This document shows, one piece after another, positions 45,959-57,854 of a stretch of DNA of 64,000 nt (its first letter is position 1; each line of letters starts with the position of its first letter). The notes under the pieces are model-generated. The model was not told where the DNA came from and did no database searches. It saw only the letters and a program-made list of their open reading frames with translations. This stretch comes from Pohlia nutans. Lineage: Eukaryota > Streptophyta > Bryopsida > Bryales > Mniaceae. Position numbers and translations under genes: made by a program. Location: assembly GCA_022496805.1 (NCBI GenBank), contig CM040085.1, forward strand, positions 18,071,811 to 18,135,810, written 5' to 3'.

Positions 45959-47827
45959 CGTGAGTATCCCTATTTTTATGTAAAACCTGCTTTTGAGTAA
46001 ACCACAGCTTGTTTCACACTGTACAGTATTACGGATGTGGTTTCCGTATAATACGGGCCGAAGTACGTATACGGCGTTCAGAGTGACGGGGTCTTATCTC
46101 CGTTGGGTGCTGATGTAAGACCGTTGTTACGTAGTGGGCTATTGGGCTGTCAGACCTGGGAGGGGATGTTACCTGATGTCCGATGTTTTGGAGAAGCTTG
46201 AGACGTCCCCTTCTGTCGTCTCTCTCACTTGCTCCGTGTCTCTGGCCATAAGAGGTCCTCCTGCACTCCGATTGTTTGAAGCTTTTCGCTGTGCGCAAGT
46301 ATGTTGTTCAGTAGTTTCGTGTGCAGAAACTGTGTTGTGGGAGGTCGGATTGCGGGGGGTCGTGGCAGCGAGGCAGTGACGCGAATTCAGTTTTGTTCTG
46401 AAGTCCCGATCAGTGACGGTGAACGTAAACGTGTTTCGAATTTGCGGTCCGGTTTAGGGTTCTGTCCCGCTGTTCTGTGCGTGTTGTTTCTTGAGGTTTA
46501 GGGGCGCTGAATACTTCCGGAGTTCTGGCAGCCTCGATTCACCGAAGCGCATCCGGATTTATAAAGGTAAGATCATGTTGCTGTATCGAGAGTGTTTGTG
46601 CAATTTTTTAGGGTTTTAGGTAAGAATCCATCTGCACTTCCGTTAATGTCGAAGGCCGTTGTCAGCGACTTTTTTTTTGCGCAGTTGCCGATCTCTTTGA
46701 CTTTGCGCTTGTACATTGAATGCTCCAGCTCACGGCGCTTCCTCTTCAATATTATTTTTTACGTTCTGAAATAAGCTTCTAGTCGCAATTACAGGAATCG
46801 TGTGCCTACCGGGTCTTTTGTCGTGGTGATTGCAGTGAATGTGACAGTGCTTGTGTTTGGGCATTTTTTAATTTTTAGTACCTTGAGTCAGAGTACTGAC
46901 TGCTTTTCAGGCTCATGTGTTTTGTTTTGAAGACGATTTCATTAGAGGACGTGTGAAGCGGTTTCAGAGAAGCTTGGATGTCACAAGCAATGTGTGCCAG
47001 ACCAAACAACCCTGCCTGGCAGCAGCATTGCTCTATTTCGTACTGACTGTAAGATCTATAATTCAGCCCGGTCATTCAGCTTTGACAGTCATTCCATTGT
47101 ACATGCATGAAAATTTATGAGCTCAAATAGTTTGTACTAAATTTTTTCTGGTTGAATCTGTGCTTAGAATTTCAAGGTTTAGGGTCCTTCATTCGTTATC
47201 CTCTGGTGCTGTAGGTTTAGGGTAAGGAAATTCTGCTGTGGTTATGACAGAACCTTCTTGAAGCACAATAGCATTTGAAGTAGTGACATGGAACTGTTGA
47301 ACTGTGTTCTGTGAAATTAGGGTTTAGGGTTCTGATTCAGCTCAATTCCTGTGGCAGGTCAGACGAGTACTCTGTTTGAGATTGTGACGCTTGGAAGTTG
47401 AGCAACGGTGAGTACTAGACGCAAGTTACATGGTTCCAGTACTGAAAGCTAAATATCTACTTCCTTTCATCCATATTAATTTTGAGCTTCACAGATTGCA
47501 TTGTGTGAGTATGTTTTTGTATCTATAGGACTGTATGTTAGGGTTACTGAAGCTTACAATTAGGGTTATAGCAGTCAATTGTATGCTTTCTTGTTCCAAT
47601 TCTCCTATATCTAATTGCATTCTATATGAGAAATTCAAAATCACCTATATCATTAATGTCTGTAGTACTACAACATAGAAAAAAAAAAAAAAAAACTCCT
47701 GTGCCATGAGAATCACAGTCCCATACTTCATAATCAGCTTCTAACACATTCGTAGTGGGTTTCAGTGCTTCCAGAACTGTGACTGGAAATACTGCTGTGG
47801 CATCGACATTACGGAGAAGTGGTGGAA
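45959..47827 (+). promoter_or_regulatory. H2 leader with telo-box-like motifs
   Basis: Non-coding sequence between the left end and the transposase ATG. GTTTAGGGT-type motifs recur near 47177, 47213 and 47320-47336. A run of about 20 A lies near 47680. Donor-like GGTAAGAT (46567) and GTGAGT (47408) suggest spliced leader exons, but I cannot define them. Confidence 0.4.
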
Positions 47828-49171
47828 ATGCTGACGTTCGCAGACCCCACAACTGTGGTGACATACAGTGTCTGGCTCCTATTGCTCTTGTTGAGTACTA
47901 ATGAGCCTGCTGCTGTGCCAAACATGCTGGAAGCGGACGAAAGCGACGAAGATCCAATGACGGCCATTGTGGAGAACTTGGCAGACGGGTACTACGAAGC
48001 ACAGAATGACATCCGTGCAACGTTGCACCACTTCAAGTTCTTCATTTCCCTTAATTTTTTGGACAAGGATCTAGGTTTCTGGGTCAAACCCCGATCAACC
48101 ACTTGGTTTAGCCGGTTCATGTTGGAAGAATACGATAATGCGCGGTGGGTGCAAATGTTCCGTATGACTAAACCTGCCGTTATTGCACTAGCCGATGTAT
48201 TGAGGCCGCATGTCCAAAGGGAAAACACTCGCTATAGGCTCGCTATCCCGGTGCTCATACGCGTCGCTTGTACTCTGTTCAAGCTGTCTCACGGGGCAAA
48301 CATGACAGTCTGTAGTGAGCTCTTTGCGATCGATAGAAGTACAGTATCATTGGTTTTGCGGGAAGTAGTCAATGCCGTGAATGACACATTGAGGCACAAA
48401 ATAATGTGGCCCACGGGTGATAGGTTGCGAGAAACCGAGGCAAAGTTTTATGAACTTTGTGGATTGCCTGGAGTGGTAGGCTCTATAGATGGCATGCATG
48501 TTGCAATCTCTAAGCCTGCAGTAGGACCAGCCGATTACTATTATTTCAAAAGTGGGGGTTATACATTAAATTGTCAGGCCGTAGTGGACAGTGACAAGCG
48601 CTTCCTAGACTTATACTTAGGAATGCCCGGGTCCACTAATGATGCACGCATGTTATGTCGGTCCTCACTGTACAACTTGGCAATGCATAACAATTTGATG
48701 GGAGCCAACCATGCATTCCATGGTTTCTCGCCGTACCTTATAGGGGACTTAGATTACCCTTTACTCCCTTGGCTAATGATCCCGCACAAGAGTCAAGGTG
48801 AACTGTCGGTGGCGGAGTCATTGTTTAATAGACGATTGAGAAGAGGGCGAGTCGTTGTAGAGAACGCGTTTGGGATCCTTAAGCAGTCATTTAGAGAGTT
48901 GTTGGTAAAGACAGATTTGCACGTAGCTATTCTACCAGATGTTATCCTCTGCTGCGCAATTTTGCACAACATTCTCATGGCTCAATCACACGAAGAAGTA
49001 GAAGAACTTCTCCAAGTGTTACGTGCGGAGGGGTTGGACGGTGAAGTGCTAGAGGAAGACATTGGTGCAACTGACGCCAACGACGCCATCAGGGATGGTA
49101 CTGCCATTGATGTGGCAAGTGTGAAGCGCGCAGACTTGGGTATTTTCTTGAGCATGCAACGCCGTCAGTAA
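47828..49171 (+). CDS. PIF/Harbinger DDE transposase (447 aa), element H2
   Basis: The frame is open from 47819, but the first ATG is at 47828, giving 447 residues, nearly the same as the H1 protein. Candidate catalytic residues are Asp in GSIDGMH (about 221), Asp in GSTNDAR (about 272) and Glu in VVENAFGILK (about 345); GDLDYPL is the remaining acidic block. The DNA-binding-like segment RVACTLFKLSHGAN is conserved with H1. The two transposases share long identical blocks (PADYYYFK, GGYTLNCQAVVDS, FLDL.LGMPGSTND) but differ widely in nucleotides, so H1 and H2 are separate lineages of one family rather than recent copies. No frameshift or stop is seen. Confidence 0.95.
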   Translation: MLTFADPTTVVTYSVWLLLLLLSTNEPAAVPNMLEADESDEDPMTAIVENLADGYYEAQNDIRATLHHFKFFISLNFLDKDLGFWVKPRSTTWFSRFMLEEYDNARWVQMFRMTKPAVIALADVLRPHVQRENTRYRLAIPVLIRVACTLFKLSHGANMTVCSELFAIDRSTVSLVLREVVNAVNDTLRHKIMWPTGDRLRETEAKFYELCGLPGVVGSIDGMHVAISKPAVGPADYYYFKSGGYTLNCQAVVDSDKRFLDLYLGMPGSTNDARMLCRSSLYNLAMHNNLMGANHAFHGFSPYLIGDLDYPLLPWLMIPHKSQGELSVAESLFNRRLRRGRVVVENAFGILKQSFRELLVKTDLHVAILPDVILCCAILHNILMAQSHEEVEELLQVLRAEGLDGEVLEEDIGATDANDAIRDGTAIDVASVKRADLGIFLSMQRRQ

Positions 49172-49538
49172 CCATGACAGCCCAGGTACAGTGCCTCACA
49201 TGAAAAGGCGAGATACTTAGGAACTACATCATGACATTGTTTGGTTTTTTGTCTTCGGTAAATTTCAGTTCAAATACTTCTGCATTCTTAATGACAGAAA
49301 TGAGCCTTGTAGTTTTAAGAAAACGGGTTTGTCATTGCAAATACTGTCACATACATGGAACATTCACTTTTTCCTACCACTGAGTACCATGCACACCTCT
49401 TTAGAAAACCCTGATTTCTAATCAAACTTACTGCATTGCAGCTACAGCTTCAGCTGGGACAGTGGCGAACTTCAGCTGGGACATGGCGACTTCAGCTGGG
49501 ACAGGGCCATAGCTAATTACGAAGCAGTAGTCGTCGCC

Positions 49539-51434
49539 TCATATTGCCTCCCCATCCTTCGGAGGTGGTACTTCAGTTGTGCCGATTGCAGTTGTGGTCG
49601 TGTCCATAGTACAGCCGAGCGTAGTAGAGGCCGATGCAGCTTCCGGCTTCTCATGTTGTGCTCTACGTGGTTGCTGTGGAAGTGCAAGAGAGTCCGGTCC
49701 AAGGCCTTGAGAAGGCTCTCCGTTGTTGGCAGTGTAGATGCTGTGGGCACGAGGTCGTAAAGTGAACGCAGCAGCAGTAGCGTTGGTAGCTGGAGTATGA
49801 TTGGCCCCATACTCGTTGTGTGCAGCAGAGTAGAAGAAGGGTGCTGTAGTAGCACTGTGGTGTTGGGCTCCTGGAGCCAGAGGTGCATCTGTAAAACGGC
49901 TTGACATGCTCAAGCCATTGCTTAAAACGTTGGACAATTGTGCCAAACAGCTCACCATCTCTCCTTGCTTCATGATCGCAAGTCTGGCATTCTCGTTCGC
50001 TATTGCACCGTTTTCGTACATGCGTCTATCCTTCTCCCTCTGGTACGCCATCTGTTCCGTGAAAAGCTTCAATTGAACATCTATTTTTGATCTCTCCAAC
50101 TCACGGCTTGCATCTACAATTTCCTGCATTTGTGCCGCCATCACAGCACCCGTGGCCTTTGTTGCCTCGGCAATCACGGTGTGTCCGGAAACACTTTTCC
50201 TCCTCACTGCTGTGTTTCCTGGCCGCTTGTTCACTGCATATTGTGATGTGTCGGAAGAACTAAGTACCTGTGGATTGATGCCAGGTGGAAGGCCGTTGAA
50301 CGGGCGGAATACTGGGCTCGCAATCGGATCTGGTTGGAGCGAAGGCCTCGAGGGTGTTGAGCTGCTCCTTGGAGGCGATCGTGGCCGCGAAGCTATGGGG
50401 CTGCGTCTCGGAGGCGACCGTGGAGGAGAGGATTCTTTAGTGGTCTCCGCGGCTTCTGGTTGAGCAATGTCGAAGGGGTCTTCTGTCTCTGGTTCACTGT
50501 GAACCTCATCCATGTTGTGTTGTCGGTTGTGTTGTCGGTCGGGTTGTACTGGCCTGAAATTCGAGTCAGTTGGTGACAACAAGTCTCGTATGTGTGGCGG
50601 TTGAATTTATGGGCGGTTCCCATACCACTCGTGAATGACATCGTATACGTCTTGGCCAAAGAGTCGTGGTAGTCCCTCTGCTTTGCGTTCGGCCGCGCTC
50701 AAGTCCCAATAATCAGGTGCGTTTCTCCCCGTCCGACTCAAGTAGTCAAATATTTTTTTGTAATCGGGAATCAACTGATTCCATTTAGTCTTGCATGCGG
50801 GTCCATCATGCAAACACGGTGAAAAACTAGAACGCATCAATTGTTGAGAAATTTTGATCCACTTACTGGTATCTGGCGTCATCAGGTCCCGTCCATCGAT
50901 AGTGTCAAGCTCCTCGAGGTACATCTCACGCTTCGCGGCAATTAGTGCGAAAATTTCCTGTGGCAACCAATTGGGCCCACGGTCCTTACATGCCCGCTTG
51001 GATTGGCTAGACCCAGCAACTGAAGCTGGCACCGCTGCAGGCCGCGTCATTCCTGCAATGAGCATGCCAGGTCCGAGTGGTCGAGATGTCGTGACAGTAG
51101 GCGGCCGAGTGGAACCTGTCAAAGCAAAAATTTAGGTTTTTAACATCGTGTTTGCGTGATTTTGTTTATTTCTAGCAGTTTCTCATTAAGGCATCGGAGT
51201 GTGTGTTTGTGGTGTGCAGGTCCGTTTTCTTGGGAGGAATACATGATCTAAATCATTGATTTTTTTGAACTAACAAGAAATTCTTATAATCATGGACAAC
51301 AAGAATGTGTAATAACAATTAAAAGAATGAAAATAAACATTCATACATGCTTCAATTAAGCTCTTACCGTCCACAGGCATTGCAATCGGCCTCATTGGAG
51401 CAGTGTAGTGCTGGGGAAGCTCACGGTTTTCCAT
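49539..51434 (-). pseudogene. SANT/Myb-like partner gene of H2, one in-frame stop
   Basis: Exon 1 is 51368-51434 (MENRELPQHYTAPMRP, 67 nt as in H1) and exon 2 is 49539-51115, joined G|GT in frame. Read through, it would give 547 residues. The SANT/trihelix-like domain shows tryptophans in PNWLPQEI, SKWIKI and KTKWNQLIPDY, followed by DYWDLSAAERKAEGLPRLFG and IHEWYGNRP. A TAA at 50607-50609 (codon 192) stands where H1 has ATG. Downstream the frame stays open with a Pro/Ser-rich part and the block IAEATKATGAVM, QREKDRRMY. The damage is therefore a single codon. A short 191-aa DNA-binding protein could still be made. Readthrough, or an internal start, is an alternative. Confidence 0.85.
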
Positions 51435-52634
51435 GCTGAGTGGATTGATTATGCAAAAACATGGCAACAATGACGATCAGTAATGGGAAAAGTGTAGCAA
51501 TTGGCAGTACTTGACAGAGCAACAGTGATGACAGTCAATCGCACTTGGTACCGTCCAATGCCATGAGGTTGGTAACAGCAAAGAAACTTCTGAACTGTGT
51601 TTATTAGAACATAAGCACCGATGGAATCTTGTGCCTTGGTACGGACAGCAGAATTTCAAGGTGAAACCACACACGTGATTTAACGAGAAAGTCATGAATT
51701 CAGCTCAAAATCCATGTACTCATGAATTCAAAGTGCAAAAGGACCATTCCGATTCAATCTCTCGATCAGTACATAGCAGTCATTGAATCGGAGTGGACAC
51801 TTATCACTTTGGAGCACTAAATACATGGATTTTAAGCTACCGAAATCAGCCAATTCTACAGGGTATGAGCAACGTCACCAAACGCACCAAACTGAAACAA
51901 GGTGACCAAGAATTCAAGCAGCAGTTAACAATGTGACTTGTGATTTCAACGGTGCACTGAAACAAAGTGACCAATACACCGTCAACTTTGCAGAACTAAA
52001 ATGGTGCACGATACTTGACTAGTAACAATGTGACAATGTCACGAATACACCGTGCACTTTGCACAACTACGGACTGTCACTGTCAACAAACGTGAAGGTC
52101 GCTCATTAGCAGCGACAGAAACTTCAAACACATTCAGCAATGACAGTAATTGACAACTGCAGGGTGTTGTTGCAGGAATTGCGAGTACAAGGAGCGGGAG
52201 CGTACTTGCGATCTGTCAACGTCGTCTGGTAAGTACTCAAACCCCGCATCCGAATTTATAAGCTGCCGCAGCTTCAGAAAACCGGACCTCCACAACTCAG
52301 ACGTCGTGGCCAGTTGCCGACTAGTATGCGCAAAAAACAAACACCGGTCTTTGCTAATTCGACCCCTCGGGCTCAAGTAGATAAGAGCACCCTCGAATCC
52401 CTCAAATGTACAGAATTCCAAGATCCTCAACTACTACGTAACTGCCAGAAATCTCGTAGGAGCAGGAAAAGTAAAGGCGGACGTTTTCCCTACTACCGGT
52501 CTTACCGGACCTCCATGAACGCAGCCACGTAGGAATGGTAATTACCTACAACCGCGTGTGTGAACGCCCCATATCTTTTGCCACATTATCAGCTCTAACA
52601 ACGCGGCCTAAGGCCAGGTGTGGACGGCCCTTTA

Positions 52635-53674
52635 TCAGGCATTTTATGAAAAAAAATAAAATTTCCTCGTCGGGCTTCAAGAATTACCCTATACTTATCC
52701 ACCCCTCTGGACCGTTACCGTGCTGTGCCCCGTTACCGTGCTGGCCCCGTTCCCGTGCTGTGAGTTAGCTGAACGCAGAAACCGATGAGTATCTTGTAAG
52801 AACAGAAAACAGTTCAGAATTGAAGGTGATTTAGGGTTTGTGAGCCTGGCGCCATTAATGTTTCGAATTCGTGTCAGACGGAGTGCCGTGGTGAATTGAA
52901 TGGCACTCCCTTCCTTTGCAGTTTCCAATAGCCTCGTGCCTGAGTTCTGTCAATACCGCTCGCAATCACGCTCAGCTTGCCTTGGTCTCTCTGCTTGCAT
53001 GCACCAGAACCGCGGATCCTACTTGTTTCTTTTACTACTCCAAGTGGCGAATTGATGCGCAGATGACCACTCCAGCTCATGTTAATTACAACAGCTGCAA
53101 GCTCCACAGGTTAGTCGCCATTTCGTTTGCATTGGTCGATCTTTGTCATCCTGCTTTCAGCTTGTACGATGTTCATATGAGAGATTCCTTCTCAATTTTC
53201 TGAGTCGTGTTTTTGTTAATTTTGACCTAAATTGTTGTGAGCTGAGTATATACGTTGATCATGGCTCGTCATCGCCTCTTCTGCTCCTTATTTTTTGTCG
53301 TTTGGACAGATTTTTTTTTCATTTTTGTTTTGCTGCGGGGATCGTAGCTGGAGGTTGGTGCTCTGGATTATCGGATCAGCTGGATAAATCAGGGTTGAAC
53401 CCCTAAAGGACAAAGAATTCATAGTTTTAAAATGACAAATTCAATCGATCATATTGTGCAAAATGTTATGCAGATGGGACTAAATTTTATATCACCAGAA
53501 CTAGTGAAGATCATTGCATGTGTTGGTAGAAAATAAATAAATTTGAACAAGAGGAAGTTCAAATAGGACCTACTCAAACCTTCTCAAGATGAGAATGCAT
53601 GAACGGAGACTGCGATGAATTAGGATTATCCAGTGGTAATCGAAATTGGAGTTAGTGGAAAAGCAGGAGGCAGT
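52635..53674. other. Region upstream of the EME1-like gene
   Basis: No coding sequence is supported. It probably includes promoter and 5' UTR. A GAACCCCTAAAGG terminus resembling the TTAA family begins at about 53396, without a visible partner end. Confidence 0.35.
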
Positions 53675-56600
53675 ATGGCAGGAGCTGTGCAGGTTCTGGC
53701 ACTGTCCGATGATGAGGATAATTTGAGTTGCGCTTGGAACACTCCTCGTTCTCGAATCCAACCTCGATCCCGACCTCAATGCACTCCAATAACTCCAGGT
53801 ACTCTTTCTTTGTGTGTTTTTTTTCAAGTGGTTTTTTCTATTCTTCGTATATTTGTACTTCTGATGCTCTTTTGGCTTATTGATTCTGTACCAGCGAATT
53901 TTTGTGGCTATATATCGCCATCTTGCTATTTGAAAAATGGGCTTGCTATGTTGCTGTAGGAAAAATTGGGTAAAAAATAGAGTATATCGCCATAATCTTC
54001 CCTTATCATTGGTATGTATATCCAACAATTCTACAGAAAGCTATGTATTTGTAGTAAAAAAAATTGTAAATCGCCAAAAAAATGCTTTCTATTTCTCAAG
54101 TTTCAATTTTCAAATCGCCAATGGGACTCCCTTGAAAAAATGAAAAAAATCACTGTTCTGTACATGCCTGATGTTGTGGGGTGGGCGCAGTGACAGGTGA
54201 TATAGTGTGTTTGGATTCTGATGACGAGACGGAGATTCGAGGGAATCGCCCTCCTGCTGTTTCTGCGAAAGTGAACGAACCACAACAGTCGGCTGTTCAA
54301 TTCGAATTGCAACTGGAGAGTACCCAGGCATGCACCCCTGTGACTACAATTAAAACACCTGATTTACTACAACAGGCTGATGAGGTTGATGATTGCTGTA
54401 TTCTGCAAGAGAAGCCCTCTTCAAATTCGAAAGTGAATGGTGGGCGGCCAATCTCTTCTCTACTCGATGACTGCTGCATTGTCAAATCTACTCCTTCCAG
54501 CTCGAAAGTGGATAAGAAGATGAAATCTCCTGTGATGGATGGTTGCTCGGAACGGCCTTCCTCTAGCCGTAGATTGACAGCAGTAGTTGACCTTGACTCC
54601 CAGGAAACCACCACCGTAATGAGTGAGACGGGGATTCAATTTCCAGAATTTTCAAGGAGGCGAATAGAAATCTTCTCCATTAAAGACATAATGAAACAAA
54701 TACCTTCGACGGATGGGACTCCTGATGCGTTTGAAGACCCTTACAGGTTCCCTGAAGTGGCAGAGGAAATTGAGAGGCCTGCTAAGAGGCGAAAAAAAAC
54801 TCACGTTGCTGCCCTTGCAAGTCCGAGCTGTGACATGGAAATGAATTTGGAGACCAGGCATGTTGCTGCCCTTGCAAGTCCGAGCTGTGACATGGAAATG
54901 AATTTGGAGACCATGCATGAGGGTGAAGAAGAACCATGCGGTGACGAAATTCAGAGGACTGCTTCGAGAGGACAGAAGATTAGTGAAGAGGAGCGACAAC
55001 GAAGGCTACGTGAAAAAGAGCTGGAATTCGAACGGAAACAAGCTGAGAGATCGGAGAAGAAGCGAGAGAAAGAAGAAGCCAAAAAGAAACAGCAGGAAGA
55101 AATTCTCCAGAAGAAAGAGGTAATCGCCAACTGCATGCTCGATTGCACGATCTGCCAAACCAATGGCTGAAATCTTTCGGGGCTGTTTACTTATGATATT
55201 GCATTCTCCTCCCTTGTTTCATCCTCCAACATATATTTAGTTACGTGTGCAAACAAAGTACTTCTGATAGTATGCAATACGTAAAAATCTCACAAAAAAC
55301 TGGAATCCCTGACACACATCTATTTCAACTACTTGGAAGGCCACCTCCATAGTCTTGCCACTTCTTGTTTGACCTCAGACGAAGTTCAGAACGGAATTTG
55401 TACGCTGGCAGCTTTGCTCTGAAGCCACGGAGCTCTGAATTTCTTCGTGATATCTGCTGCCTCCCACTGTCCTTTCAACCTCTCACTCTCTAGTTGAACG
55501 TCAGCAACATCTAGCTCATATAGGCTATACTCCTTGCCCGCTTATTTGTGCTGCTCATGACTATCTCTAGACATCTTCGTTCCTGTTCTACTCGAAGCTT
55601 GGCTATCCCGTCTAACACCTTGTATCATCTTGGTATTCGTCATCAGGAAGAGAAGGCTCGGAAACTTGCTGCAAAAAAGGCAGCAAAAGAAAAGAAGAAA
55701 GCTGAAAATGAGGTAGAAAAATTCAAAAGAAAGGCTGCTCTTGAGCACATGGTAGCGTCTGTGGACACCAGTGTTGCTGAAAAGGGATTGATCGGAGGTA
55801 AGTCATGGCTACGCAAATTCCTTTGAAGTAAACCTTCCTTCTATGTTGCTTGAATTTGTCATTTCATTAATAGTTATTATCCTCTGCATGCGTGCTGCTC
55901 CAGTCTGGCTTTCATACATGATTATTTACCCTCAGAACAAGGCAAAATGTACATAGCGAATTTGATTATCTGGTTCAAATAATGCAGGTCAACTCTTGAG
56001 CCGATTTGTGGAGAAGAAATTGCATTTCACGCTTGTTTCAAATCCTATCAAAAACTCGATAACTTGGTGCACTAAGCGTCTCCGTTTAGAGAGCCAAGAG
56101 ATTGATGAGTCCCAAGATACTGAACCAAGTCAAGACGAGTTTGTAAGTTCACAGGTATGGAGATTTTATTGTATTCATGCAGATGCTGGTAAGTAATTCC
56201 ATTGACTTGGTTACTGAAATTCGAAACAGCAGGTAAAGAGTATCCAGTAATCGAACATGTGCTTGACGTTCATGTGCACAGGTGGTTCAAGAGGAGGTAA
56301 ACATCCAGTACATCCTTTTCGTCTTTGAGGCTGAAGAGTTCTCAACAATGGTGGCTGAATCGTCCTTGACCTCCCATGTACGAGAAGTACAACAGCGTTA
56401 TCCTGACTATACAGTTTGCTACTTGGTCAACAAGTTGATGTCGTTCTTGCAAAAGAAGTAAGTGCTTTAATCCTGCTAGTGATTTTTGATCCATAGCCCT
56501 TACCTATCTCATGTATATTTTGTAATTGATCAAACTGAAAGCTTCTTTTTTGCTCAAGCTTAAGCTATACCAAGCGATTTTGGGGTGCAGGGATCAAGCT

Positions 56601-57854
56601 CAGTATCAATCAAATGACCCGGCTAACGCTGGTAGATGGAAGCGTCCTCCCGTTGAGAAGGTTGGTTGTGCTACTGTCAATTAGAGCCTCTCTGAGTTTG
56701 TTGATACCTTATTCACTATATCAGTTTTCCTGCAATTTAATTTAGGCGTCAGGTTACAGTATAAAGGATCCAGTTTCGCGAAATATTGTCAATGTCATCG
56801 TTCACAGCATATTCCCCTATACGGTCGAGTCTTTTCCACACAAGTTTTGAATATTAACCGGTGGTTTTGTCAGTAGTGAACTCGGTATAACTAATCATCT
56901 AATTACAGGCATTGGCAGGCTTGACAACGAACTTCACTGGTGTGCACTCACGTCTGTGTGTCGACGAAGCTGATGTTGCTGATCACTTGACTGGGTTGAT
57001 GCAAAGTTTTGCTGACTGTTTATACAAGTAGGCTTCCTTCTCCCTGATGATTTTATACGTTAGATGTGGATCAAAATTTTTGTAGTTTTTGACGGACTTG
57101 CTTGTGAGAAATCAGTTCTTGTTGATTTCAACTCTGCTAATTCTTTGTCGTAATACAGGCCAAAGCTGACACGACTCTCTGTAAACAAGGACGGGGATCA
57201 CGTCCGGGCTGATGATCCGTTTAAGGAAGAAATTAGAAAAAGCCAGTGGTAAGTTTTAGTTATCGTAAATTTTGATTAGCATCATTGATCTTGTTCTTTA
57301 GAATAACGAGGGATTGTAAAAGCTGATATTTTGGTATCTTTTCTTTTGAAGGTTGAAAGCACTTGTGGCAATTCCGAAAGTGTCTGGACCATGTGCAATA
57401 GCAGTAGGGAGAGTTTACCCTAGTATGCGCTCTTTACTTAGAGTTTATCTCGACAATGGAAAGACTGTAAGCTTCTTTCTTATTCTCTTTCGATTGACTT
57501 TATGCATGTCCCCAATGTTCTAGTGTTCTGATATTTTATTTTTCTTCAATCGCAGTTTATAGTATGGTTCATCAGATTCTGGATCTACCATTGCAGATTC
57601 AAAATTACTTCCATTGGGTACTGTTCAGCTCATTGTTGCTGACCGTACCTGAACACTTTGTGATCTTATTGTTTATTGTGCAGGATCGGGAGAAGGAGCT
57701 ACTTCTACAAGACCTTCAGAGGGAGAGTATTTTTGGCTCCACAGCTGGTCAGCGTATTGGAGCTGTTTGCTCAAAACAGATTTTCCGTGTATTGATGGCT
57801 CAGAACGGCAACCTAAAAGTAGACAAAATTGACCAAGTTACTCATGAAGAATGA
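53675..57854 (+). CDS. EME1: EME1/MMS4-like subunit of the MUS81 endonuclease, 10 exons, 703 aa
   Basis: Exons 53675-53798, 54191-55119, 55647-55797, 55988-56154, 56282-56457, 56591-56660, 56909-57027, 57159-57248, 57352-57466 and 57684-57854 join in frame with GT-AG introns. EME1 is the non-catalytic partner of MUS81, which cuts branched recombination and replication intermediates in the nucleus. The N-terminal half is low-complexity with acidic SDDE patches (LALSDDED, LDSDDETE); a charged Lys/Glu coiled coil spans about 325-390. The ERCC4-like domain starts near VNIQYILFVFEAEEF (about 463) without a usable nuclease motif. The C-terminal helix-hairpin-helix part contains IPKVSGPCAIAVGRVYPSMR and GAVCSKQIFRVLM. 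The exon 4 end could alternatively be 56142. The start at 53675 is the first ATG of the open frame. Confidence 0.9.
53893..54075. repeat. Dispersed repeat in EME1-like intron 1
   Basis: Matches 11335-11508 in the same orientation. It fills much of intron 1 (53799-54190) and brings short ATCGCC and GGCGAT-like motifs near both ends, but no clean inverted repeat. Confidence 0.65.
54802..54917 (+). repeat. 57-bp in-frame tandem duplication in EME1-like exon 2
   Basis: Two adjacent 57-bp units encode HVAALASPSCDMEMNLET plus one residue each (19 codons). They are nearly identical at the nucleotide level, including synonymous positions, so the duplication is young. It preserves the frame and lies in the low-complexity region before the coiled coil. 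Confidence 0.95.

Larger units (their letters stand above)
45936..52631 (+). mobile_element. PIF/Harbinger element H2, complete
   Basis: A 6696-bp element bounded by 23-bp inverted repeats (45936-45958 and 52609-52631) with one mismatch: AGGGCCCTCCACACCTGG on the left, AGGGCCGTCCACACCTGG read inward from the right. It is flanked on both sides by TTA (45933-45935 and 52632-52634), the target duplication expected of this superfamily. It holds a transposase gene on the plus strand and a SANT/Myb-like gene on the minus strand, converging in the middle. The subterminal CACACTGTACAG..GG, GGTTTCCGTAT and GTACGTATACGGCGTTC blocks are shared with H1. The near-perfect ends and open transposase suggest recent activity. 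Confidence 0.95.

Noticed and set aside
54651..55163. Minus-strand ORFs across EME1-like exon 2
   Set aside because: They are antisense shadows of the spliced EME1-like coding sequence.
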